Assembly (NCBI GenBank): GCA_030560485.1
Contig: JAKTTS010000064.1
Span: forward strand, 1-44,463
From: Ascoidea tarda (nom. inval.)
Taxonomy: Eukaryota; Ascomycota; Saccharomycetes; Ascoideales; Ascoideaceae
Length of the DNA: 44,463 nucleotides
Direction: 5' to 3'
Of this stretch, positions 30,640-39,384 are shown piece after piece. The position numbers were made by a program, and so were the translations under genes. The first letter of the stretch is position 1; each line of letters opens with the position of its first letter. Below the pieces are notes generated by a model, which was given only the letters and a program-made list of their open reading frames with translations, did not search any database and was not told the origin of the DNA.

Positions 30640-31291
30640 TGTGAAGCAGATAAGAAGAGCAAAGAGCAGGAAATGGGCAGTGGATAGCTGGAAAGCTGGA
30701 AGGCTGGAAAGTGGAAGCAAAAAGGTTCGGAAGAGCGTCGGAAGGTGTTGCAGAAGAGCCAGCAGAAAATCGCGAATTGGAGCAGAAGGAGAGGAAGGAT
30801 GGGAAGCTGGAGCTGCTGCGTGGGCAATATTTATACTCCTCCGCCGCGGCAGAGCCGTCGTGCCGGCGTGGCGGGCGCGTGTCGTAGAGCTTGACGTGCT
30901 CGTACGCGTCGTATACGCAGCTGAGAATGCGTGCGCTGGCTGAACGACCGGCCGGTATGCCCTTACCCGCCGTCTCTGACCTCGGCCGCGCTGCAGCAGA
31001 CGGGCGTGTGTCGCTGCGGAGCCGCGTTGAAGCCGCTGCGCTGGTTCTTTGCCAGTTGCTCACGTGCTTATGCTGTTTTTGCCATTCCCTAATTCAAACA
31101 CTGATATAATCAGTTCGGCGCCTGCATGTGACTTATTGTGCATTAGAAGTAATCGCTGATATTGTTTCTCTAGTCAAAATGCAATAAATCACATTGCGCC
31201 TTCAAGATACAAACATATTTCAAGTCAGGCTGAGTCAGCTCAAGTCAGCTCGAACCAAATCACCAGCTTTATCTCAACAGACCCTCTCACG
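30640..31291. promoter_or_regulatory. Divergent promoter KES1/Ulp-like gene, GC-rich island
   Basis: Bases 30740-31075 are among the most GC-rich in the window (CCGCCGCGGC, GGCCGGTATG). CACGTG lies at 31061-31066, and CGTACGCGTCGTATACGC at 30901-30918 is rich in CpG. Long open frames on both strands here are a by-product of GC content. Confidence 0.5.
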
Positions 31292-34200
31292 ATGTCTGGT
31301 GATCTGGCAGCACACGTCCTCTCCCAACTATTGCTCCTCTACCTCCACCATTTCGACAACCGCCAGTACTTTGACTATCTTTGTGTTCTATCCAACAACG
31401 CCACTTTCAATGGTGCTTTGAACTACAAGCTCACTGATGCTGCTGCTCTTCACAGAGGCAAGAACTGTGTGTTTCTCTTCTTCTTGAACGACTTCTGGAA
31501 CATTATTGTTGTCGACAAGTCTCAACAATTCATCTTGATCCTAAACTTCACCGCTCTTTATCCCAAGACTGTACTCGATCATTTGTTCAATGGCCACTCT
31601 GCTCACTCAATTCAGCTTTTAAGTATACTAAACGTCGTATATAGTCAGGAATTCTCCCCTCCAAACCACCTAGATCAATCTCTTGACTCTGATAGCTCAG
31701 GTGGTTTCATAATCAAGTTATTCAATTTCAACTCGCCCACTAAAAATTACTTTAAAAATATCTACTTTTTTTTGAAAAATTTATACTTAATCTCTATCGC
31801 CGACTCCATCGTCAATATCTACTTCAAAAGAATCTCCTCCATTTCCAACTTGATCGATTTTATCAACTTGAATATCTTAACAAAAAACTTGCTCTTATTG
31901 CTCCCAACAAATGATTTTATTGATATTGACGATGAAAATATAGATGACAATGATGATTATGTTGACAATGCTGATGATGCTGACACTAATTCAAATAAAA
32001 AGATTAACGACTTGATCATACCCAAAAATTCAAAGATATACTCCGATTTCGATCAGGTTCCTCTAACAATAAATCAAACCCATACCCCGATCTTCATCAG
32101 TTTCAACCTACTAAACTTCTTGAACCAAAATTCATCTTTCTCAACTCAAAACTACTCTGACATCTTTAACCCTTACCAATCCGATTTCTTTTCTTCTTCT
32201 CTCAAAACCGACCAATTTCTTATAATAAATCTATTCAAATCAAATCTAAACACTTCCTTTTTCAACCAATTCTTTATCAAATTCTTATCCAAGCAAATCA
32301 CCACATCCACCGTCTCTCATCACTTTTCAAATTTCAAATCTGACTTCAACTCGATCCACGATGTCAACAACACCTCCTCTTCAACCTACTTGGAACTCTT
32401 TAAAAAATTTAAATTTCTAAAATTCATCAACATCCTAACTCAATTGAAAACAAAAAATTCAACTTTGTTTTACTCCCTGCTGTTTCAAAAAAATGGTATA
32501 TTTCCCTTTCTAACTTTGAATCTACGCAACTTTTCTTCTTCAATTCAAAACTTGAAATACAAGAAAAAAAGAAAAACAACATCTTACCTACCCAACATCG
32601 ATTACCATGATTCTGATAACGCTCCCATTTCATCCAGAAAAAGAACAAGAACACAAACAAGAAGAAATAGAAATCACTCATTCTCAGATATTGCTGAATC
32701 AAGCATCATCATCTTAAGCGATAGCAGCGACTCCAATTCGGATTCGGATCCTAATTCGAATTCGAATTCCAATCCCAATTCAAAAAAAGTTAAATCTAAT
32801 CCTAAAACTCTACCCTATACTCAAAACTACAACATAATTAAAATTAATAAAATCGATAGAATTAACAAATACAATCAAATTAACGAAAAATACGTGTCTG
32901 GTAGAACTGAAAAAAATCAAAATTTAGAAACAGAATCAAAAGAAAACATTCAATCATCCAAAGAAAACATTCAATCATCCGAAGAAAAGAGTAAAACCTC
33001 TCAAATTGAAAATCAATCGGTTGAAATTATAGAGTTAGATGACGATACTGACGATCACGACGATCACGACAACACTGAAAATGATGGCACCGCTGAAAAC
33101 ATCGAAATTCTAAATATCACTCATCACACACAAAATAAGGTAGAAGATAACAAAAATTCGGACCCTACAATTTCGAAAATTAAAATTGAAGAACCAATTG
33201 ATCAATCAGAAATTAAAGAATCAACTCCAATAAATTCTCTTGATAATGAAAAAATCACAGAAAATAAAAAAATCACAGAAAATCAGAAAATCATAGAAAA
33301 TGACAAATGCTTTTCAAACGAAAATTCTCTAATATCCGATTCACAAGATCCTCAACATAAAAACCGGGCTGATTTATCTCAAGACTTAATAAATACCACT
33401 ATTGTCAATCATATTCCAGAAAAAGTACAGAAAAAAGTACGGGAAACAGTACAGGAAACAATACAAGAAACAGGAAAAGAAACAGGAAAAGAAACAGGAA
33501 AAGAAACAATACAAGAAACAGCAAAAGAAAAACCAGAACAACGAACTCAAAAAACTCAAGAGATAATTCAAGAACTAGTTCAAGTATTACCCCAAGAAGA
33601 AAACCAAGAAGAAAACCAAGAAGAAAACCAAGAAGAAAACCAAGAAGAAAACCAAGAAGAAAACCAAGAAGAAAACCAAGAAGAAAACCAAGAAGAAAAC
33701 CGAGAACAGACTCTAGAAAAAGTCGAAGAAAAAGTTCGAGAAGTTCAAGAAAAAGTCGAAGAAGTTCAAGAAAAAGTGCAAAAAAAAGAACAAAAGGAGA
33801 TACTAGAAGAAATTCAAGAGACAATTCAAAAGACGATTAATGAAAAAATTCAAGAAACAATTCAAGAAATAAAAGAAAACATTCCAAAGGAAATTCAAGA
33901 AGAAGTACAAGAGAAAATTCAACAGGATATTCAAAAAAATAGTGAAAACAAATCTGAAGAAAAATTAAGCGAAGCATTTAACAGTAGAGTAACACTTGCA
34001 GTAGAAAACAAAGTTGATAACCAATTTGATAATGAAGCTTATAATAAATCAGTGGAGAATTTAAAAAAATTTGATAACAAAATTAACAATAAAGTCAAGG
34101 AAATTATTGGAAATCGTAATCCAGAGAAAGTTGGCTCAAAAAGTAAAAATTGCCAGAAAGATAAAATTCAAGATATGGTGGACAATACCCAGAATAATGC

Positions 34201-35146
34201 TTGTAGTGAATTATACAATGGCATAAAGGAGAACATTTTAATAGAAATAAAAAAAACACTTCAAAATGAAACAAAAGAAAAAACGCAGCAAAGTGTATTG
34301 AAAAACAATTCAGAACAACATGAAAATGAAAAAGTGGGTAATTTAAAGGGTTATCGTAAGGATGAGATTCAAATTGGAAATACGGATTACGCCCAAAGAC
34401 AGGTTGAAGTTCAAAAGCAGACACGGGTTAATTTGCAAGATGAAATCCCAAAGCAAAAACCAACAAATTCTCAAAATAAAACCAAAAATTTGAATTTAGA
34501 TAAAACCCCCAAGCAGGTACTCAGTAAGTTTTTTCAATCAAATAGTCAAAATATCAAAGAAATAAGTCCATCCCAAGAGCACAAAGATGTTATTGAGATA
34601 AATAAAAACTCTTCTCAGCTGAACTGTGTTTTGTTGGATCCAAGACTAACGATTCAAACAAATCAGGGGGTATTGAACAAATTATCTAATGTTCAGAGCC
34701 CTCCTAAATTTCCTTTCAACAATGGTGGCTATAAAACAAAACAATATAGTTTTTACCCTAGTACTAACAATATAAACTTAGCAAATATCTTCATCCCAAA
34801 ACCAGTTGTAACTGAAGAAAATGTTGACAAGGTTGCAGTTCTCAAAAAAAGAATTATGGATGCTCACAAAGAAGACCAAGAGAAAAGAGAAGAATATAAC
34901 ATCATCTTAACTCTGTTCAACCAGCTATACAAGGAAGTTTCTGATAAAGAAAAATCTTTAAAAATGTTGAAAGAAGAATATCAAAAGAGAAATGATGCTT
35001 TAGATGCTTCTAACAATATCAAACTTGAGACGCTAAAAAGTCAATGTGAGATTAAACAATTGCACCATATTTATGAAATTGACGCATTGAAACATACCTT
35101 GGACCTAAAGAAGATGCTACTTCAAAAAGAACATGGGAGGAAATAA
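31292..35146 (+). CDS. Inferred SUMO-pathway protein: degenerate Ulp/C48 protease fold, SUMO-interacting motifs, coiled coil
   Basis: A 1,284-residue protein with no full-length relative I recognise. Residues about 1-200 resemble the Ulp/SENP (C48) catalytic region. The HW...D block of Ulp1 (His, then Asp 17 residues on) is matched by FWNIIVVDKSQQFILILNFT at 68-87, with Phe68 at the His position and Asn85 at the Asp position. The Cys block is matched by DSDSSGGFIIKLFNF (132-146), with Ser136 at the Cys position, 68 residues after Phe68 (66 in Ulp1). All three catalytic residues would be lost. Two strong SUMO-interacting motifs follow: SIIILSDSSDSNSDSD (I472-L475) and VEIIELDDDTDD (I579-L582). 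Then come Glu/Gln/Lys coiled-coil repeats (about 710-870, with ETGK and nine ENQE units) and a C-terminal coiled coil (about 1,180-1,284). What is seen: the motifs and repeats. Inference: a non-catalytic SUMO-binding scaffold. Confidence 0.55.
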   Translation: MSGDLAAHVLSQLLLLYLHHFDNRQYFDYLCVLSNNATFNGALNYKLTDAAALHRGKNCVFLFFLNDFWNIIVVDKSQQFILILNFTALYPKTVLDHLFNGHSAHSIQLLSILNVVYSQEFSPPNHLDQSLDSDSSGGFIIKLFNFNSPTKNYFKNIYFFLKNLYLISIADSIVNIYFKRISSISNLIDFINLNILTKNLLLLLPTNDFIDIDDENIDDNDDYVDNADDADTNSNKKINDLIIPKNSKIYSDFDQVPLTINQTHTPIFISFNLLNFLNQNSSFSTQNYSDIFNPYQSDFFSSSLKTDQFLIINLFKSNLNTSFFNQFFIKFLSKQITTSTVSHHFSNFKSDFNSIHDVNNTSSSTYLELFKKFKFLKFINILTQLKTKNSTLFYSLLFQKNGIFPFLTLNLRNFSSSIQNLKYKKKRKTTSYLPNIDYHDSDNAPISSRKRTRTQTRRNRNHSFSDIAESSIIILSDSSDSNSDSDPNSNSNSNPNSKKVKSNPKTLPYTQNYNIIKINKIDRINKYNQINEKYVSGRTEKNQNLETESKENIQSSKENIQSSEEKSKTSQIENQSVEIIELDDDTDDHDDHDNTENDGTAENIEILNITHHTQNKVEDNKNSDPTISKIKIEEPIDQSEIKESTPINSLDNEKITENKKITENQKIIENDKCFSNENSLISDSQDPQHKNRADLSQDLINTTIVNHIPEKVQKKVRETVQETIQETGKETGKETGKETIQETAKEKPEQRTQKTQEIIQELVQVLPQEENQEENQEENQEENQEENQEENQEENQEENQEENREQTLEKVEEKVREVQEKVEEVQEKVQKKEQKEILEEIQETIQKTINEKIQETIQEIKENIPKEIQEEVQEKIQQDIQKNSENKSEEKLSEAFNSRVTLAVENKVDNQFDNEAYNKSVENLKKFDNKINNKVKEIIGNRNPEKVGSKSKNCQKDKIQDMVDNTQNNACSELYNGIKENILIEIKKTLQNETKEKTQQSVLKNNSEQHENEKVGNLKGYRKDEIQIGNTDYAQRQVEVQKQTRVNLQDEIPKQKPTNSQNKTKNLNLDKTPKQVLSKFFQSNSQNIKEISPSQEHKDVIEINKNSSQLNCVLLDPRLTIQTNQGVLNKLSNVQSPPKFPFNNGGYKTKQYSFYPSTNNINLANIFIPKPVVTEENVDKVAVLKKRIMDAHKEDQEKREEYNIILTLFNQLYKEVSDKEKSLKMLKEEYQKRNDALDASNNIKLETLKSQCEIKQLHHIYEIDALKHTLDLKKMLLQKEHGRK
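33596..33703 (+). repeat. 12-bp coding minisatellite (EENQ repeat)
   Basis: Nine tandem copies of GAAGAAAACCAA (last slightly changed), encoding E-E-N-Q in frame. It lies inside the predicted coiled-coil region of the Ulp-like protein, next to an ETGK microrepeat at about 33467-33508. Confidence 0.9.
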
Positions 35147-35667
35147 GAACATGTAGTATTTTGTTCGAGTTTTTAGTATGAAAACTTATAAGGTTATAAT
35201 AATTTTTTATCATTACAAGTGACAAGTAGAGTGTTAGAATAATCTAGAATTGAAAACTACACAAGTTATCAAAATATTGTTAAAAGATTAAAGTTTCTTA
35301 GATGATATAATTTAACAAAAATTTAACTGAAAAACGTAGAAAATAAACATAAAAAGAAAATGAAAATAAAGTAAAATAAAAAAGGTGGAAGAAAATAAAA
35401 ACAAAAAAAAAAAAAAAAATGAATAATATTGAGGATAAAATATGGCACAAACTGTTGGTTTCATTAGAAGACTAAATATACATGAGGTTAAACAAAATAA
35501 AAGATAAACAAAAAACAGAAAAATGAAATTAATATAATTGTGAAGTCCAAGAATAAGTTCAATAAAATTAAAAAAATGAAATCATACTGCACAAAAGCAA
35601 AAAAAAATGTTAATGAAACTTTATATCAAAATAAAACAGCGTTTAAATAAATATCTGTAGAATAAAA
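35147..35667. other. Convergent intergenic region
   Basis: A-rich 3' flanks between the Ulp-like gene and the minus-strand segment ending at 35668. It includes a poly(A) run at about 35403-35420. Nothing else is recognised. Confidence 0.5.
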
Positions 35668-35961
35668 TTAATCAACATTTTCCATTTCCTCACCAGTTTC
35701 TTCAATTATTACATCTATGAGTTGTTCATGCTGGGCATCAGTTAGATTCATATAATTCATAGTACAATCGTCATCTTCATTGTCACTAAGTTGTTCGTTA
35801 GTAGAAGTTATTGTTTTTTTTCCTGATAATACTTGTTTTTCTCTTTCGATTCTCATTTTAACAGCCAATCTGCAATTTTCCAAAATGGATATTTTCTCTT
35901 CTAAAGGTAGATCATACTCAGGATTATTCAACCAACTAAATGTTACTTTTGATTTATTTTT
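35668..35961 (-). other. In-frame coding-like segment after the stop of the 1,140-codon gene, with a PP1-docking-like motif
   Basis: Immediately after the TAA at 35964-35962 the same frame stays open for 97 codons to a second TAA. It reads KNKSKVTFSWLNNPEYDL and then LPLEEKISILENCRLAVKM, REKQVLSGKK, an acidic stretch (SDNEDDD), and TDAQHEQLIDVIIEETGEE. It has no ATG before the Met about 34 codons in, so it cannot be an independent gene covering its N-terminal part. Its composition (W, P, amphipathic helices) differs from flanking A-rich spacer and looks like protein. KVTF fits the RVxF docking motif for protein phosphatase 1 (Glc7). It may be a C-terminal domain reached by stop-codon readthrough, a domain cut off by a recent stop, or a base error. 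I found no splice-signal pair that would remove the stop. Confidence 0.6.
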
Positions 35962-38900
35962 TTATTTTTTTCTTAAGGCACAGAGTCCTTGTGTGAATAT
36001 ACCACCTCCCAAAGAGTTGTGGGTATTAGTTAAATTTCTTTTTATTAGATAATCTGTTAGATTTCTGGTAGGAACTTTTTGTAGCATATTGTTGCTTAAA
36101 ACATTAGAATTGCCATCAAGTAAGTTGTCAGTAGCTTGTGATATATTTGAGGCCACACTTGCCACAGATAGATCATCGGCAAAATCTTCGTCCTCTGAAT
36201 CTAATTTTGTAGAATTATAGTAGGAATCTAATTTGAATAACGTCAATGATTGTCTCTTTCTCAATGTTGCACTTGAATTTAGGTGTGTTCTAGGTTTTGA
36301 GGAAGTGGGAGAAGTTGGAATACCGCCAAAAGAATAGCCACCAGTTGAATTTGTAACCATGGATGAACGAGCTGGACTTGTATCTCTTGTAAAATTTAGA
36401 TTCAAAATTCTGGTTTTTGGTAGAATTATTGCCAGAGATTCCAATCCAGGAAGAGTATTAGCTCTTGGGATCATTGTTAAACCATTTTTAGAAATTGGCC
36501 TCATGGGACTTTTGCTTCTCTGTCTAACAGGACTTTTGCTACTGGCTCTCAAATAATTTGAAGATGGAGCAAGGGATTGATGAAAATCTAAGCGAAGACT
36601 GTTTTGGTTTTTTATAGATGAATATGACGTTGAACTATTGCTGACTGAACCTAAAACACTCGGGGGTCTTTTATTTACAAGCAGGTGGGTTTTAGGTATG
36701 TTAGTTGAAGTTAAAATTGTATTTGATAAAGAGTAATCAGAATTGAGATTTGAAATTGATCGAGCTTTAGATAATGTTTTCCTGGCAGTTTCTGAATTGA
36801 AAGTAACGGTATTTGAGGCATTGAATAGTGGTTTATTTGGTCTAAATCCCATGCTGGATTTCGATTTTCTATGAGTTAGAATTTTATTTGTTACATCATG
36901 TTCAGACAGTGTTTTATCCTTTAAAAAAAGATCTGAAGAAGAGGGTATAGAGGAAGTTGAACTTATTAAAGCCGAACTAGGGTTTGATGATAAAACCGAG
37001 GTATCGGCAGTGTCAACACTTGAAATAGAAAGATGTTTGAATTTTTTCTGAAAAGCATTGCAGGAATGTAGAGGAGAGTCAGTTAATAGAGAAGAGTCGG
37101 ATAAAATTGGGATTGGAGCAGGAATTTTCGAATTTCTTCTGCTTGAACTTGGCGTTGATGTTAAATCAAATGGATAGGATGGAATTTTAAATTCTTTTAT
37201 ACTTGATGTCGAAGCACTTTTGAAATGTTGAATTTTATTATTTACCAGTTCTGTGGATGTAATTGAATTTTTAGCAATTTTAGAATTTGATAAACTGTTT
37301 GAAAAATCTTCAGGCAAATTCTTAGTAGTTGGAGAGTGAAGCACCAAATTTTCTATTGGTAAAACGGTTGGACTTTTTTTAATTGCCGATTTAACAAACT
37401 GATTGGAAAATCTTTTTCCGGATGAAGTTGAATAGATAGATAAAGAATTTGTATGTACCATTGGAGGTGCCGACTTGAGATTACTAAAGCGAGGTTTTGG
37501 AGAAGAAATTGAAGATTTTATAGTTGAAGAAGAAGTGTTTTTCGAATCAACAAGATCGGGTGATTTTATATCATCAGAATCCTTTTTAGAATAATGAAAT
37601 TCTCTTAGTTTTGCTCTTGAAGCGCGACGAATTGAATTTACTGAGTCCTTTCTGGACCTTGATGCTGAGGCCGATGTTGGACGAGCGTAGTGTGGAATAT
37701 TTGAATAATCGTCTTTGGAATCATGAGAGGAGATGAAAGCTCTTTGGGAACCACCACAATAATCCTCTTCGATGGGAGCGGGATTTAGTAGGTGATTAAA
37801 GGTATCATCAGTTATTACTGTATAATCTGTTTCGTTGTAATATTCAGTATCGTTATAGGAATTATTAATTGTGATGACATCGTTTTCATTAGTGTAGTTT
37901 AATTTTAGAGGGTCGTTTATATTAAAATTCTGCATGCTGTTATTTGAAACTAGATTCAAACTATCGGATACATTTTCTATAGTATTTTGTAGTAGGTTGT
38001 TTTGAAATTTTTGTTTTTGGGCCAATAAATCCGATTGTTGTTTTGCATTCCATAGGGAGACTTTAAAGATTCTTTCAACCTGAACATGGAAAGCCAATCT
38101 TTCTAAATAGCCCTTGATGATTTTGTATCTGTCATCTTTGTTAACAAAGTTTCTGTTTTCAGATTGGATTATTTTCCATTGTTTATTATAAGAGTGTTTG
38201 ACTAAGATTCTTTTGATTTTTTTTTCTATTGGGTGTTCGATATAGAAATTTGATTTATTGACCAAGACATGTAGATAATTGTCCAAAGTTGAAGAGGCGT
38301 TTAATATTGAGAATTTGAAGGTTCTATTTATTTTTTTCAATGTTTCATTTTCATTGGGATTTGTGTTTAGTTGATCATTAGTTTTGTTAATTGCATTCCT
38401 ATTGTGATTATTTTCATCGTTGTTGTCTTCGTCGTCTTCGTCGTCTTCGTCTTCGTCGTCCTTGTCCTCGTCTTCATCTTCATCTTCATCTTCATCATCT
38501 TCGCTATCTGTGTCGTCTTCTGTTTCATCGATATTGTCAGCTTCAAATAGATGGTTTAAATTTTGGATGTGGTCTTTAGTATCTGTTGATTGTAATAAAG
38601 GGGGCAATCTTGACAAATTTTTAGGATGATTTGATAGTATTAGTAAGGAGCGAAATTTATTTTTTGACCAGTCAATGAGAATTCGATGTTTATCGTTGAT
38701 TAAGATTCTTTCGAATTCAGTTCTGTTATAGAGTATGTCTAATTTTAGTTCATCGTCATTTGACAATTTTTTATTTATGAGGTTGTTGTAGTTGTTATTG
38801 ATGGGATTATTTAAGGAGTTGTTGTTTTTGTTGTTGTTGTTGTTGTTGTTAGTGTTGTTATTGATATTGATATTGATAGTATTGGCGGCGTTATTAGTAA

Positions 38901-39384
38901 TGGCGGCATTATTAGTGGCAGTTAGGTTACTTTGAATTGAAGAGTCTATTCCAGTTAGTTTATCAAGAGTTAGTTTGTCGTGGTCGATATTGGATCTTAA
39001 TATAGGAGAAGAGTTTGCAAAATGGAAGGAGTTTGAGGAGTTTGAAGAGTGGGAGGAGTGGGAGGAGTGAGATGAATGAGAGGAATGAGATGAATGAGAG
39101 GAATGAGAAGAATGAGATGAGTGAGAAGAACGAGAGGATATAGGAGAATGAGATAGGTTGTTAGAGGTTGGGTCAGGAATTCTGTAAATGCCATTTTCAT
39201 CAGCTAGGAAGTTTGGTAGATTGTAGATTTCTAGTCTTTTGAACATGTATGATAAGGCTCTAATTTGAGAATCTATATCGTCTTCATTTTCACCTTGGAT
39301 ATAAGAAGGAATCTTTTGAGAGGATTGGGATTGGGAGGAGTAGGTGCCAGATAAAGGCCATAGACTCCCAAGAAAACGATTCAT
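35962..39384 (-). CDS. Large Ser/Asn-rich protein of unknown function
   Basis: An 1,140-codon protein I do not recognise. The N-terminus (MNRFLGSLWPLSGTYSS, DIDSQIRALSYMFKRLEIYN, LPNFLADENGIYRIPDP) looks folded and conserved. A SHS/SSH repeat (about 88-115), polyN, and a very acidic EDEDEDED tract (about 293-325) interrupt a second structured part: LIDWSKNKFRSLLILSNHPK, YLHVLVNKSNFYIEHPIEKK, and YKIIKGYLERLAFHVQVERI (about 420-445). The C-terminal half is Ser/Thr-rich and basic with many RRxS- and SP-type phosphorylation-like sites (SKSPVRQRSKSPMRP). No membrane span or signal peptide. The tail frame continues past the stop with a possible PP1-docking motif, so a phosphatase-targeting or cortical scaffold role is a guess only. 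Confidence 0.85.
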   Translation of the reverse strand: MNRFLGSLWPLSGTYSSQSQSSQKIPSYIQGENEDDIDSQIRALSYMFKRLEIYNLPNFLADENGIYRIPDPTSNNLSHSPISSRSSHSSHSSHSSHSSHSSHSSHSSHSSHSSNSSNSFHFANSSPILRSNIDHDKLTLDKLTGIDSSIQSNLTATNNAAITNNAANTINININNNTNNNNNNNKNNNSLNNPINNNYNNLINKKLSNDDELKLDILYNRTEFERILINDKHRILIDWSKNKFRSLLILSNHPKNLSRLPPLLQSTDTKDHIQNLNHLFEADNIDETEDDTDSEDDEDEDEDEDEDKDDEDEDDEDDEDNNDENNHNRNAINKTNDQLNTNPNENETLKKINRTFKFSILNASSTLDNYLHVLVNKSNFYIEHPIEKKIKRILVKHSYNKQWKIIQSENRNFVNKDDRYKIIKGYLERLAFHVQVERIFKVSLWNAKQQSDLLAQKQKFQNNLLQNTIENVSDSLNLVSNNSMQNFNINDPLKLNYTNENDVITINNSYNDTEYYNETDYTVITDDTFNHLLNPAPIEEDYCGGSQRAFISSHDSKDDYSNIPHYARPTSASASRSRKDSVNSIRRASRAKLREFHYSKKDSDDIKSPDLVDSKNTSSSTIKSSISSPKPRFSNLKSAPPMVHTNSLSIYSTSSGKRFSNQFVKSAIKKSPTVLPIENLVLHSPTTKNLPEDFSNSLSNSKIAKNSITSTELVNNKIQHFKSASTSSIKEFKIPSYPFDLTSTPSSSRRNSKIPAPIPILSDSSLLTDSPLHSCNAFQKKFKHLSISSVDTADTSVLSSNPSSALISSTSSIPSSSDLFLKDKTLSEHDVTNKILTHRKSKSSMGFRPNKPLFNASNTVTFNSETARKTLSKARSISNLNSDYSLSNTILTSTNIPKTHLLVNKRPPSVLGSVSNSSTSYSSIKNQNSLRLDFHQSLAPSSNYLRASSKSPVRQRSKSPMRPISKNGLTMIPRANTLPGLESLAIILPKTRILNLNFTRDTSPARSSMVTNSTGGYSFGGIPTSPTSSKPRTHLNSSATLRKRQSLTLFKLDSYYNSTKLDSEDEDFADDLSVASVASNISQATDNLLDGNSNVLSNNMLQKVPTRNLTDYLIKRNLTNTHNSLGGGIFTQGLCALRKK

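Noticed and set aside
30640-30720. KES1 start 27 codons upstream at 30720
   Set aside because: The ATG at 30639 gives the family N-terminus. The upstream part is a chance hydrophobic reading of the GC-rich promoter and would wrongly add a signal-peptide-like segment.
30581-31109. Overlapping frames in the KES1/Ulp-like divergent promoter
   Set aside because: They are present in several frames on both strands, low in hydrophobic core pattern, and explained by the GC-rich, stop-poor sequence.
35920-36060. An intron that removes the TAA at 35964-35962
   Set aside because: The only donor-like word nearby is a weak GTATAT, it lacks a TACTAAC-type branch point, and joining it to the TTTAG acceptor puts the downstream reading out of frame.
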